Source: RGIG4097 sp964599875 (GTDB lineage: Bacteria; Bacillota; Clostridia; Christensenellales; CAG-917). From it: a stretch of 64,000 nt of DNA. Positions 51,402 to 60,605 of the stretch are shown here, piece by piece; the first letter of the stretch is position 1, and each line of letters begins with the position of its first letter. A model generated the notes under the pieces. It was not told where the DNA came from. It was given only the letters and a program-made list of their open reading frames with translations, and did no database searches. Where the stretch lies: the NCBI GenBank assembly GCA_964599875.1, contig CAZRHE010000001.1, forward strand, positions 1 to 64,000. The letters run 5' to 3'. Made by a program: the position numbers and the translations under genes.

Positions 51402-52790
51402 TTAGTATTCGAGAAGTTCGTCGAAATACGCTCTCAAACCTTCGACAGGGACGCGGACTTGCGCCATCGTGTCGCGTTCGCGGACGGTGACGGTGTTGTC
51501 TTCCAAGGTGTCGAAGTCAACCGTTACGCAATAAGGGGTGCCGATTTCGTCTTGACGGCGATAGCGTTTGCCGATTGAGCCGCTTCCGTCGAAGTCGCAT
51601 GCGAAGTGTTTTGTGAGGTCGTGATAGATTTCCTCCGCCTTTTCGTTGAGTTGCTTTTGGAGAGGAAGAATTGCAACCTTGATAGGCGCGATTGCGTGGT
51701 GCAAATGAAGCACTACTCTGGTGTCACCTTCTCCGACTTCTTCTTCGTCGTATGCGTTGCAAAGGAGCGCAAGCACCATTCTTTCTACGCCGAGAGAGGG
51801 TTCGATGACGTAAGGCACGTATTTCTCGTTGGTGACGGGATCGACGTAAGCAAGGTCTTTGCCCGACGTCTTGATATGCTGATTGAGGTCGTAGTCCGTT
51901 CTATCCGCGATGCCCCAAAGTTCTCCCCATCCGAACGGGAACAAAAATTCGAAGTCCGTCGTCGCTTTGGAATAGAAGCAGAGTTCGTCTTGGTCGTGGT
52001 CGCGAAGCCTGAGACAATCATCGTTCATTCCGAGTTCGAGGAGCCAATCGTGGCAATATTTACGCCAATATGCGAACCATTCGAGGTCGGTGCCGGGTTT
52101 GCAGAAAAATTCGAGTTCCATTTGTTCGAATTCTCTCACGCGGAAGATGAAGTTGCCGGGAGTGATTTCGTTCCTGAAGGACTTACCGATTTGACCTATG
52201 CCGAAAGGCACTTTTTTTCTCGTGGTGCGTTGGACGTTTTTGAAGTTGACGAATATACCTTGCGCGGTTTCGGGGCGCAGATAGACGGTGTTTACGCTGT
52301 CCTCGGTGACGCCTTGGAAAGTCTTGAACATAAGGTTGAATTTTCTAATACCCGTAAAGTCCGCGTTTCCGCAAACGGGGCAAGTGATTTTATGTTCCGC
52401 AATATATTCTTCGAGTTGTTCGTTGCTCCAACCCGCGATATTTTCGTCGATACCTTTTTTCTTCATATAGTCTTCGACGAGATTATCCGCGCGATGACGT
52501 GCGTGGCAGTGTTTGCAGTCCATGAGAGGATCCGAAAAACCGCCGAGATGTCCCGACGCTTGCCACACGGACGGATTCATCAAAATTGCGCAATCGAGCC
52601 CGACGTTATAGGGGCTTTCGACGACGAATTTTTTCCACCAAGCGGCTTTAATATTGTTTTTGAGAGCGACGCCGAGAGGGCCGTAATCCCAAGTATTTGC
52701 AAGACCGCCGTAAATTTCGCTTCCGGGGAAAACGAAACCGCGATTTTTGCAAAGAGCGACGAGTTTGTCCATTGTGAGTTTGCTTGCCAT
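51402..52790 (-). CDS. glyQS: Glycyl-tRNA synthetase, dimeric class II type
   Basis: 462 residues, the alpha2 GlyRS used by many Bacillota and eukaryotes, not the alpha2beta2 form. Class II motifs: FPGSEIYGGLANTWDYGPLG near the N-terminus, GIGQIGKSFRNEITPGNFIFRVREFEQME (motif 2, residues about 195-220), VEPS-like VIEPSLGVERMVLAL (motif 3) and a C-terminal anticodon-binding domain (PIKVAILPLQKQ). A CPVCGN Cys pair is present in the insertion. AGAGGTG site. No T-box leader fits the roughly 120-base gap to the divergent gene. Confidence 0.96.
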   Translation of the reverse strand: MASKLTMDKLVALCKNRGFVFPGSEIYGGLANTWDYGPLGVALKNNIKAAWWKKFVVESPYNVGLDCAILMNPSVWQASGHLGGFSDPLMDCKHCHARHRADNLVEDYMKKKGIDENIAGWSNEQLEEYIAEHKITCPVCGNADFTGIRKFNLMFKTFQGVTEDSVNTVYLRPETAQGIFVNFKNVQRTTRKKVPFGIGQIGKSFRNEITPGNFIFRVREFEQMELEFFCKPGTDLEWFAYWRKYCHDWLLELGMNDDCLRLRDHDQDELCFYSKATTDFEFLFPFGWGELWGIADRTDYDLNQHIKTSGKDLAYVDPVTNEKYVPYVIEPSLGVERMVLALLCNAYDEEEVGEGDTRVVLHLHHAIAPIKVAILPLQKQLNEKAEEIYHDLTKHFACDFDGSGSIGKRYRRQDEIGTPYCVTVDFDTLEDNTVTVRERDTMAQVRVPVEGLRAYFDELLEY

Positions 52791-52912
52791 AAGACACCTC
52801 TAAAATTGATAATAAAGATAATAAATGCGCACGCGAAAAAAGTCAAGCATTGCAAGGCAAGTCGCGCGCACGCCCGTAGTCATATTTTATATCGCGCGTC
52901 ATAAAATTTCGT

Positions 52913-53920
52913 ATGCTGACCGCTTTCAAAGTTGCGTTTTTATTCATAGGCACGTCAATCGGCGCGGGGTTTTCGTCGGGAAGGGAAATCGCGTTGTTTT
53001 TCGGCGAATCGTCCCCTTGGTGCGTCGCGTTGTCCGCGGCGTTTATAGCCATACTTTCCGCACTGTTTTTGACTGCGGGGAAAACCCGCGCGATACCGCA
53101 AGGCTACGCCGTCAAGGTTGCGACTTTCATATCCGCAAGCATATCCCTTTGCTCCATGCTCGCGGGAAGCGAATATATCCTAAACTCCCTTTTCGACATC
53201 CCCTTGCTCGGCATCGTCATGGCGGTTGCGGGCGGCGTCCTCGTCGTCCTCGGAATAGAGAAAATCAAATGGGCAAACACGGTTATGATACCCCTTTTGG
53301 TCGTCCTGCTTTTCGTCCTGTATTTCAAAATCGGAACCCCGATTTACGGCGGGGATTTCGACGTACTGAAATCCTTGCGCTATTCCGGACTTGACGTTTT
53401 ACTCGGGGGAATTATGCTGTCGAGAGAGGGTGAAAAAATGAGCGGAAAACAAATCGTCGGCGCGGCGATTTCCATATTCGCATTTATGTTCATAATTCTG
53501 TTTGTTCTCCAAAACGTGGTTTTATCCGACGATTTACACTCGTCAATGCCCGTTTTGGCGATTTCCGAAAAAGTCGGGCTTAAATGGATATGCGGTATTT
53601 TAATCGCAATCGCCATCTTCACAACCCTTGTTTCCGCACTCGAAATCGTGTCTTCATACACTGCGGATTTTCTGTCCTCGAAGAAAAAACTTTCCGTGCT
53701 GTCCGAAAAAAGCAAAAGACCTTTTCTCGTCTTCGGAGCACTCGTCCTTTATTATCCCGTGTCCTTCCTCGGCTTTGAAAAAATCGTGGATACCTTCTAT
53801 CCTTTCGTCAGTGCGTGCGGGCTCGTCCTCGTCTGTCTGACAATCGTTAAACTCGTTTCGTATGCGCTGAAAAGGAACAAGACGACGCCCCGTTTAAGAC
53901 GAAAAAAATCCGCCGCTTAA
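52913..53920 (+). CDS. YkvI-like membrane transporter-fold protein
   Basis: 335 residues, about ten transmembrane helices of LeuT/APC-like topology. The first helix is broken at GTSIGAGFSSGREIALFF, the pattern of YkvI and related proteins; a mid-protein helix holds GLDVLLGGIMLSREGEK. The C-terminus is basic (RNKTTPRLRRKKSA). Substrate unknown; relatives are thought to be amino-acid or Na+-coupled transporters. No good ribosome binding site is visible before ATG 52913, so the start is less certain. Divergent from glyQS. Confidence 0.82.
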   Translation: MLTAFKVAFLFIGTSIGAGFSSGREIALFFGESSPWCVALSAAFIAILSALFLTAGKTRAIPQGYAVKVATFISASISLCSMLAGSEYILNSLFDIPLLGIVMAVAGGVLVVLGIEKIKWANTVMIPLLVVLLFVLYFKIGTPIYGGDFDVLKSLRYSGLDVLLGGIMLSREGEKMSGKQIVGAAISIFAFMFIILFVLQNVVLSDDLHSSMPVLAISEKVGLKWICGILIAIAIFTTLVSALEIVSSYTADFLSSKKKLSVLSEKSKRPFLVFGALVLYYPVSFLGFEKIVDTFYPFVSACGLVLVCLTIVKLVSYALKRNKTTPRLRRKKSAA

Positions 53921-53925
53921 CCCAC

Positions 53926-53950
53926 GAAAAAGCCCGACCGTAGTCGGGCT
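53926..53950 (-). terminator. Terminator of the TPR/membrane gene trio
   Basis: Eight-base-pair stem AGCCCGAC/GTCGGGCT with a CGTA loop. The T run follows on the minus strand; on the plus strand it may also end the YkvI-like gene. Confidence 0.85.
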
Positions 53951-53957
53951 GAATTTC

Positions 53958-54494
53958 TTATTCTTCTTCGTCCTCTTCGGACTCTTTGGGCTGTTTGAAC
54001 ATATCTTCAAACGGAGAGCGTCTGCTTTCGTCGTCGGGCTCGTCAAGCCCCTTTATCAAACGATAATATTCGTCGTCCTCGAAATCTTTTTCCGCCCCGA
54101 CGAAATCTCCGCCCAGTTCTTCGACCGCATTGCGGATTTCGATAAATTCGTTGTAGTTGAGTTCGTTTTCCTTTGCGTAACCGTTGAGAATTTCGATTGC
54201 GTCCTCGTCCCCGTATTTGCCGAGCAAACGCGCGTAGCCCGCGATATCGTACGCTTTGTAAAAGTTTGCGACAAGTCCGTTAAACACGCGCTTATCCCCT
54301 TTGTATTCCGTCAAAATCTCTATGAGCATATCCGAAATTTCTCCCTCTGCGGAAAAGAATTTTTCGAGCATTTCGTCCACGATTTCCTCGCATCCGTCCT
54401 GCAAATATTCGTATGCGTCGAGGCGAGTTTGATAAGATATGCTCTCGTCTGTCAAGACCGCGAGATTTTCAAGCATTTCGTCCTTATTCTTCAT
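53958..54494 (-). CDS. Acidic helical protein of unknown function
   Basis: 178 residues, almost entirely helical with HEAT-like pairs (SISYQTRLDAYEYLQDGCEEIVDEML; RVFNGLVANFYKAYDIAGYARLLGKYGDEDAIEIL) and a long acidic tail ending EESEEDEEE-like. No enzyme motif. It overlaps the TPR gene by 11 bases, so the two are translated together; an interaction partner for the TPR protein is the simplest reading. Confidence 0.75.
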   Translation of the reverse strand: MKNKDEMLENLAVLTDESISYQTRLDAYEYLQDGCEEIVDEMLEKFFSAEGEISDMLIEILTEYKGDKRVFNGLVANFYKAYDIAGYARLLGKYGDEDAIEILNGYAKENELNYNEFIEIRNAVEELGGDFVGAEKDFEDDEYYRLIKGLDEPDDESRRSPFEDMFKQPKESEEDEEE

Positions 54495-56163
54495 CGTTAT
54501 CAGTATCTCCGAACATTATTTTTCTGTATTTATTGAGAGTGGCGAGGGTGAGTCCGTAACGGGACACGGCGTCCTCTATCGAATCGGGCTCGTCGAAATA
54601 GACTTCGCTTATGAGTGCGCCGATTATGGTTTTCATACTGCGCATTCTCGAAATCTTTTCGTAACGTTTCTCTTTCCACTTCAACTTATCGTTTTCGACG
54701 CACGCCATTTCGTCCACTATGCCTTTTAGTCTTGCAAGGTAGGTGGTCGGGTCTTCGTCGGTGAAGATTATATCGCACACGCAATAGCGGAGAGCGTTTC
54801 TGAACGCTCCGCTTGCATGATAAAAGCAATCGGGCAATTCGAGAATTACGTCCTTAAAGCGGTCCTGCGTGACGATACTGAATTGATATTTGTATTTGTC
54901 GTCCACAAGATAACCGAGCATATTGCTCATTTCGTCGAAATCGAGCCCCGGGCATATCATTCTTCTGCGGTAGAAATTCTCCGTCCACTCCGAGCGGAAA
55001 AACGCAAGACGCCCTAAAATCATAAGCATGACTTTTTCGTTGCCGTCTATGAAAGCCCATTCGATAAGATGAGCGATTCCGCTGTTTTCAAATTCCAATG
55101 CTGTTTTCAAATCCGCGTCCGAATAGCGCATATATCTCTCGATTGCGCGATAGCGTTTCAACCTCTCTTCATAAGGCATATTGACGTTGTATTCGACGGA
55201 ATCGGGATTCTCCGCATATAAATCGAGATAATATTCCGCGGCGGAATACTCCCCGTAAATTTTCTTCATTCTATTCATCACTCTGACCGCCTCGTCCTTT
55301 TGACCGAGATTGTAGAGCGCTTGAGATAGCCACGTCATGTTATTAGGTTGGAAAGGAAGTCTTTCAAGGGCGCGCATGGTGTACTTGACCACTTCGGAGT
55401 GCATGTTCAAATTGACGACGAGAGGAAGGACGACGAGGATTTCTTCGAGTTTCTTGTAGTCTTTTTGAAGGATGATTTCGGTTTCGCGACAAGCCTCCGC
55501 CTCTTTTTCTTCCATAAGATAAGCGGTTGCAACCGTACTTCTGACGGCGAGCGAATCTTTCTTTTCGAGCATCGCTTTCCCTTCTTCGATGACGCGGTCG
55601 AGGTCGTTGCGCATCATATACGACACCAAAATCACGTGATTGGCAGCGGATATAAATTTACTGTTTTCATCCACCATTTTGGCGTATTCGACCGCCTCTG
55701 CAAGTTTCCCGTTTTGCATGCATTCGTATGCCTTCGTGATAAACTCCTCGTTTCTATCCGCGTCCTCGTCGTAAAGGCTGAATCCGCCCGTATCCGTCCC
55801 GCCGATATCCTCTTCGGAGGGCAGCACGAAATCGTCACCGAAATAGCGCATATAGTAGGACACGGCTTCCATATCGCCGAGTTCGAGGAAGTTGGTCGCA
55901 AGCATATAAAAAGCACGACTTTCGTCGTCCTCGGTCGGATTGGACACGAGGGAGCGATACAAAGCCGTGTTGGATAACTGATACGCACCCAAATCCGCAT
56001 AAATTTTGCCGAGCAAAACGTACGCCTTCGCGATTTCGTCGTTTTGTTCGAGAGCGGATTTGAGATAAGAAATTGCGCTTTCGACGTCGCCGCCTTTCAA
56101 TTTTCTTTCCGCAAGTTCTATGTATTCCTCTTCGGAAAAATTAAAATCAATGATTTTAGGCAT
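54484..56163 (-). CDS. Tetratricopeptide-repeat protein
   Basis: 559 residues. TPR motifs at about 10-75 and 105-300 (GDVESAISYLKSALEQNDEIAKAYVLLGKIYADLGAY; GKLAEAVEYAKMVDENSKFISAANHVILV), with a C-terminal helical region of 230 residues of no known family. No signal or membrane segment. The start ATG overlaps the preceding stop (TAATG). A scaffold in a three-gene unit with a polytopic membrane protein. Confidence 0.85.
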   Translation of the reverse strand: MPKIIDFNFSEEEYIELAERKLKGGDVESAISYLKSALEQNDEIAKAYVLLGKIYADLGAYQLSNTALYRSLVSNPTEDDESRAFYMLATNFLELGDMEAVSYYMRYFGDDFVLPSEEDIGGTDTGGFSLYDEDADRNEEFITKAYECMQNGKLAEAVEYAKMVDENSKFISAANHVILVSYMMRNDLDRVIEEGKAMLEKKDSLAVRSTVATAYLMEEKEAEACRETEIILQKDYKKLEEILVVLPLVVNLNMHSEVVKYTMRALERLPFQPNNMTWLSQALYNLGQKDEAVRVMNRMKKIYGEYSAAEYYLDLYAENPDSVEYNVNMPYEERLKRYRAIERYMRYSDADLKTALEFENSGIAHLIEWAFIDGNEKVMLMILGRLAFFRSEWTENFYRRRMICPGLDFDEMSNMLGYLVDDKYKYQFSIVTQDRFKDVILELPDCFYHASGAFRNALRYCVCDIIFTDEDPTTYLARLKGIVDEMACVENDKLKWKEKRYEKISRMRSMKTIIGALISEVYFDEPDSIEDAVSRYGLTLATLNKYRKIMFGDTDNDEE

Positions 56164-57278
56164 TATTTCTTCTTTTTCTTTTTAGGATTGACGTAGGGTT
56201 GTTGCGCGGGTTTTTTGGCTTTCTTTTGAGTGGGATTGCCTTGATATGCACTCTTTTGTGCTTTTCTGTTTTCTTGCAATTTCTTTCTTTGCTCGTATGC
56301 GGCGAGATTTTTACACTTGACCATTCCTCTATCGACGAGAGCAATCCATTCGAGCGCAAGCACGTTGAATCCCGCAAGGAACATAACCGCATACACGATT
56401 ATCGCAAGGGTTTTGCCCGCAATCAAAAGAAGGAGGGGTGCGGCGGAAAGCACGCCGACCACGATGACGGACATCCAATTGTTTGCGATGATGACGAGAG
56501 CGTCCTTGAACGCGTCTTTCAAAGAAAGATTGTAAGTCGTGAACAAGCCGGTGAGCACCATTGCATATGCAAGCAAAGGCGCGCCGAATATAAACGAGAA
56601 CACCACTCCGCAATAGTCGCCCGCACCCGCGGTTGCGAGTTGTTGTTTTGCAAGCAGGTTGCAAAGCGCAGTGCCCATAGCGAGCATAACGAGGGCGGAA
56701 AACGCACCGACAAGGAGGAACTTCCACCAATATTTTGCAAATCCGAGCCAATAAGTGCGGATATTCTTTTTGTAAACGTCTTGATAATAGGAGCGTTTTG
56801 CGGAATAGAATTGCCCCGCCATAAACGGAGATACAATAATCATCGCCGCCGCCATGAACATAAGGACGGGTTGATAAACTTCCCAATAAAGTTGCGCGAC
56901 GCTCTCCGAAATGCTGTCGCCGACGCCGGGATATCCGATGCCGATATTAGCCATAAAGTTGTAACTGTCGGCAAGGATATAATCCTCGAAAAGCGTCACG
57001 CCGAGCATATATGCCGCGAAAACGACGACCGTTGCCACCAAGAACCATATCGTGGTTTTGAACATGGTGGAAAATTCACCGCGGAAAACTTCGAATCCGC
57101 GCTTAAAGAAACTATCCGAATATTCTTTTTTGACCGTCGCTTCGGTCATACCGGCGACGACTATCTTTTGAGGCTCGGCAGGTTCGACGACGACGTCGGC
57201 GTCTACGAAAAGGTTGCCGAGAACGAACTTCGGTTCTTTTTGAGGTTTTGCGTAAGGTGATTGAGTTTGATTTGCCAT
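56163..57278 (-). CDS. Polytopic membrane protein with a Lys-rich tail
   Basis: 371 residues. A cytoplasmic N-terminus of about 85 residues is followed by roughly six transmembrane helices (beginning TTIWFLVATVVVFAAYML; a second cluster around VLMFMAAAMIIVSPFM). The 45-residue C-terminus is strongly basic and ends PYVNPKKKKKK. Features such as AGQFYSAKRSYYQD and ALVIIANNWMS in loops between helices recall DUF624-like permease partners, but I do not assign it. AGGAG site. First gene of the trio with the TPR and acidic proteins. Confidence 0.78.
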   Translation of the reverse strand: MANQTQSPYAKPQKEPKFVLGNLFVDADVVVEPAEPQKIVVAGMTEATVKKEYSDSFFKRGFEVFRGEFSTMFKTTIWFLVATVVVFAAYMLGVTLFEDYILADSYNFMANIGIGYPGVGDSISESVAQLYWEVYQPVLMFMAAAMIIVSPFMAGQFYSAKRSYYQDVYKKNIRTYWLGFAKYWWKFLLVGAFSALVMLAMGTALCNLLAKQQLATAGAGDYCGVVFSFIFGAPLLAYAMVLTGLFTTYNLSLKDAFKDALVIIANNWMSVIVVGVLSAAPLLLLIAGKTLAIIVYAVMFLAGFNVLALEWIALVDRGMVKCKNLAAYEQRKKLQENRKAQKSAYQGNPTQKKAKKPAQQPYVNPKKKKKK

Positions 57279-57363
57279 AACGTCTCCTTTTATAGCATTT
57301 TACACTAACACCAAATAAATATCAAACAAATAAAATATATTTAGAGAAAATTATATCAACAAA

Positions 57364-57392
57364 TTGACATTTCTCGCGTGCGTTGGTATATT
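57364..57392 (+). promoter_or_regulatory. Promoter of the asd-dapA-dapB operon
   Basis: TTGACA (57364-57369), a 17-base spacer and TATATT (57387-57392), 38 bases before the asd start. The leader is too short for a lysine riboswitch, so lysine control by riboswitch is not supported. Confidence 0.78.
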
Positions 57393-57430
57393 TTTTTTAA
57401 TGGAAAAGTATACGATTTCAGGAGATAAGT

Positions 57431-58441
57431 ATGAAAAAATTTAACATCGCGGTAGTCGGCGCGACCGGCATGGTGGGCAACAAGTTCCTCGAAGTCCTGA
57501 CCGAAAGACAACTTCCCGTGGAAAATTATTATCTTTTTGCGTCAAGCAGAAGCGCGGGCAAACAAATAAATTTCATGGGCAAAACCCATACAGTCATCGA
57601 ACTGACCGAAGAAAACGTAATGAACCTCGCGGGCAAAGTCGATTTTGCTTTGTTCTCCGCAGGCGCGGGCACTTCCCGCACTTTCGCACCCGTATTCGTG
57701 AAAGCGGGCGCAATCGTCGTGGACAACTCTTCCGAGTGGAGAATGCACGACGACGTCCCCCTCGTCGTCCCCGAAGTCAACCCCGAAGACGTCAAGTGGA
57801 ATCACGGCATCATCGCAAACCCCAACTGCTCCACCATTCAAGCAATGGTCGCACTCAAACCCCTCTATGACAAATACGGCATCGAACGCGTGGTCTACTC
57901 CACTTATCAAGCGGTTTCGGGCGCGGGCGTCGCAGGATACAACGACCTCAAAAACGGCACCAACGGCGAACCCCCTCAAAAATTTCCTTATCCTATAGCG
58001 TTCAATATGCTCCCCCATATCGACGTATTCCTCGAAAACGGCTACACCAAAGAGGAATGGAAGATGATTGCGGAAACCAGAAAAATTTTGCACGACGATA
58101 AACTTCGCGTCACCGCAACCACCGTCCGCGTCCCCGTATTCCACGGCCACAGCGAATCCATCAACGTCGAATTCAAGAAACCCTGCACCAGAGAAGGCGT
58201 CGTCGAAGCGTTGTCTTCCTTTGACGGCATCATCGTACAAGACGACCCTGCCAACAACGTCTATCCCATGCCTATCTACGCCGAAAACCACGACGAGGTC
58301 TTCGTCGGACGTATCCGTATCGACGAAAGCGTCGAAAGCGGCGTAAACCTTTGGGTAGTCGCGGACAACATCCGCAAAGGCGCGGCAACCAATGCCGTAC
58401 AAATCGTCGAACTTCTCATCAAAAACGCAACGGAGGCTTAA
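57431..58441 (+). CDS. asd: Aspartate-semialdehyde dehydrogenase
   Basis: 336 residues. NADPH-dependent reduction of aspartyl phosphate. The Rossmann start is VAVVGATGMVGNKFLEVL-like; catalytic Cys lies in NPNCSTIQAMVALKP, with the substrate loop YSTYQAVSGAG and HGHSESINVEF. AGGAG site. One base from dapA. Confidence 0.96.
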   Translation: MKKFNIAVVGATGMVGNKFLEVLTERQLPVENYYLFASSRSAGKQINFMGKTHTVIELTEENVMNLAGKVDFALFSAGAGTSRTFAPVFVKAGAIVVDNSSEWRMHDDVPLVVPEVNPEDVKWNHGIIANPNCSTIQAMVALKPLYDKYGIERVVYSTYQAVSGAGVAGYNDLKNGTNGEPPQKFPYPIAFNMLPHIDVFLENGYTKEEWKMIAETRKILHDDKLRVTATTVRVPVFHGHSESINVEFKKPCTREGVVEALSSFDGIIVQDDPANNVYPMPIYAENHDEVFVGRIRIDESVESGVNLWVVADNIRKGAATNAVQIVELLIKNATEA

Positions 58442-58442
58442 T

Positions 58443-59312
58443 ATGTTATTCAAAGGCACTGCAACCGCGCTTATCACACCTTTCACCGACGACGGCGTGG
58501 ACTTCCCCGCCCTCGACAGACTTCTCGATTTCCAAGTGGAAAACGGAGTCGACGCTCTCGTCATCCTCGGCACGACGGGAGAGCCCGCGACTATGACCCT
58601 CGACGAGAAAAAATCCGTCATAGAATTCGTCGTCAAAAAACTGAAAGGCAAACTTCCCATAATCGTAGGCTCGGGCGCAAACAGCACCGCCGCCGCAATC
58701 GAGATGAGCAAACTCGCAGAGAGTATGGGAGCGGACGGACTTTTGGTCGTCACTCCTTACTATAATAAATGCACCCAAGGCGGACTTATCGCGCACTACA
58801 CCGCAATCGCGGACGCAGTGAATATCCCCATAATCTGCTACAACGTCCCCGGAAGAACGGGCGTGAATATGCTCCCCGCGACTTTTGCGGAAATCGCAAA
58901 GCACAAAAACGTAGTCGCAATCAAGGAAGCAAGCGGAAATATGGAACAAATCGAAGAATGTATCCGTCTTGCGGGAGATAACGCGGACGTCATCAGCGGC
59001 GACGACGGAATCACCGTGCCTATCATGGCGATGGGCGGCGCAGGCGTCATCAGCGTCGCAAGCAACGTCATTCCTCGCTTCACGTCGGATATGACGAGAA
59101 AAGCACTCGAAGGGGACTTTGCCGCGGCAAGCAAAATGCAACTCAAAATGCTCCCCCTCGTCAAAGCGTTATTCTGCGAAGTCAACCCCATCCCCGCAAA
59201 GAAGGGCGCACAACTCATCGGATTCGGCAACGGACAACTCCGCTTGCCTCTCACCGAAATGACCGAAGAAAATACCGCAAAACTCTCTTCTGCATTAAAG
59301 GAATTCTTATGA
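58443..59312 (+). CDS. dapA: 4-hydroxy-tetrahydrodipicolinate synthase
   Basis: 289 residues from ATG 58443; the frame opens at 58392 within asd. Condenses pyruvate with aspartate semialdehyde. Class I aldolase-like barrel with LGTTGEPATMTLDEK, the YYNKCTQGGLIAHY tyrosine loop, YNVPGRTGVNM and Schiff-base Lys in AIKEASGN. Overlaps dapB by four bases. Confidence 0.96.
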   Translation: MLFKGTATALITPFTDDGVDFPALDRLLDFQVENGVDALVILGTTGEPATMTLDEKKSVIEFVVKKLKGKLPIIVGSGANSTAAAIEMSKLAESMGADGLLVVTPYYNKCTQGGLIAHYTAIADAVNIPIICYNVPGRTGVNMLPATFAEIAKHKNVVAIKEASGNMEQIEECIRLAGDNADVISGDDGITVPIMAMGGAGVISVASNVIPRFTSDMTRKALEGDFAAASKMQLKMLPLVKALFCEVNPIPAKKGAQLIGFGNGQLRLPLTEMTEENTAKLSSALKEFL

Positions 59313-60490
59313 TAAAAATTTGTCTTGTGGGTGCTTCCGGCAGAGTGGGACGCACCGCTTATAAATCCCTTCTCGGCGACGAGAATTTTCAAATCGTATT
59401 CGGCGTGGACGCATTCCCCGCCACCGATTTACCTTTCCCCGTATATTCGAATTTCGAGAATTGCCCGTTGGATGCGGACGTAATCATAGACTTCTCCGCT
59501 CCGTCTTCTCTCGATTCCATTCTCGACTATGCGGTGAAAAACGGCGTCAGATGCGTCATCGCAACGACGGGACACACCGAAGAACAAATGAAACGCATAG
59601 AATATGCGTCGAAATCTATTGCGATTTTCAAATCCGCAAACATGTCGCTTGGCATAAATCTTTTGTCAAACCTCTCCAAAGAAGCGACGAAATTCCTCGG
59701 TGAATCCTACGATATCGAAATCGTGGAAACCCACCACAACAAAAAACTCGACGCACCCAGCGGCACCGCGCTTTTAATCGCAAACGCGATTTCGGAAGCA
59801 AGACCCCTCGTCCCCACTTTCGGAAGACACGAAAGCGCGAAAAGACGGGAGTCGAGCGAAATCGGAATCCACGCCATAAGAGGGGGCACGGTCGTCGGCA
59901 AACACGACGTAATGTTCCTTGGCACGGGGGAAAGAATAACCCTTTCCCACGAGGCGGAAAGCAAAGAAGTTTTCGTGAAAGGCGCACTGCGCGCGTCCGA
60001 GTATCTTATGACCAAGCAAAGCGGACTTTACGATATGAATTCAATCCTCGGCAGTTACTACGCCGTCACGACGGTATCCGCCGAAGACAACGTATCTCTG
60101 ATTGCATTCCCGTCCATATCCTCGACCGACTTCCTCACCCTTTTGCGCAAGATAAAGGACTGCGACGTCAACATCGACATGATATCCCAAAACGCAAACG
60201 ACGACGGCACTCTCGCCGTGTCTTTCAGCCTTTCAGACGACGACCTTGCAAGAGTGGAGAAGATGACGGATATCGAGCATAAGTGCATCGTCGGCACCGT
60301 AAAGATGACTGCGGAAGGCGCGGGCATGGAACACCAAAGCGGCGTTGCTCTCGACGTTCTTTCTCAACTCAAAGGCGCAGGCGCGAAGATATACGCAATC
60401 ACCACTTCGGAAACGAAAATCTCTTGCGCAATAAACAGCGACGCGAAAGCGGATGCGGAAATCGCGTTGCGCAATTATTACGGAATTTAA
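59309..60490 (+). CDS. dapB: Dihydrodipicolinate reductase fused to a C-terminal tandem ACT domain
   Basis: 393 residues, against about 230-270 for ordinary DapB. Residues 1-245 are a complete DapB: GASGRVGR (8-15), IIDFSAPSS, the GHTEEQ loop and catalytic THHNKKLDAPSGTA (141-154). From about 252 to the end come two ACT units: TTVSAEDNVSLIAFPSIS...NIDMIS and IVGTVKMTAEGAGMEHQSGV...KIYAITTSETKISCAI. They resemble the regulatory tail of aspartokinases, as in the lysC gene of this window. The reading frame is uninterrupted from DapB into the ACT part. It probably gives allosteric (lysine?) control of the DapB step, which is not normally feedback-regulated. Last gene of the operon. Confidence 0.9.
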   Translation: MIKICLVGASGRVGRTAYKSLLGDENFQIVFGVDAFPATDLPFPVYSNFENCPLDADVIIDFSAPSSLDSILDYAVKNGVRCVIATTGHTEEQMKRIEYASKSIAIFKSANMSLGINLLSNLSKEATKFLGESYDIEIVETHHNKKLDAPSGTALLIANAISEARPLVPTFGRHESAKRRESSEIGIHAIRGGTVVGKHDVMFLGTGERITLSHEAESKEVFVKGALRASEYLMTKQSGLYDMNSILGSYYAVTTVSAEDNVSLIAFPSISSTDFLTLLRKIKDCDVNIDMISQNANDDGTLAVSFSLSDDDLARVEKMTDIEHKCIVGTVKMTAEGAGMEHQSGVALDVLSQLKGAGAKIYAITTSETKISCAINSDAKADAEIALRNYYGI

Positions 60491-60503
60491 GGTTAATCTT
60501 ATC

Positions 60504-60530
60504 AAAATCGACTGTTAAACTATCGATTTT
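60504..60530. repeat. Inverted repeat downstream of dapB
   Basis: Arms AAAATCGA (60504-60511) and TCGATTTT (60523-60530), followed by GCAATT. The right half is shared with 3287-3300, downstream of the first gene. Confidence 0.5.
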
Positions 60531-60558
60531 GCAATTATTCGATTTATTATGGCAATCA

Positions 60559-60588
60559 AAAAAACCGCGCGAAATCGTGCGGTTTTTT
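60559..60588. terminator. Bidirectional terminator between dapB and cdd
   Basis: Ten-base-pair stem AAAAAACCGC/GCGGTTTTTT with a short inner loop; convergent genes end on both sides. Confidence 0.92.
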
Positions 60589-60605
60589 ATATCGAAATTT
60601 ACGGT

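Noticed and set aside
52791..52912. A glycine T-box ahead of glyQS
   Set aside because: The divergent gap is about 120 bases and shows neither a T-box sequence nor an antiterminator.
57279..57430. A lysine riboswitch ahead of asd
   Set aside because: A good promoter lies only 38 bases before the start codon, leaving no room for the roughly 170-base aptamer, and no conserved core is seen.
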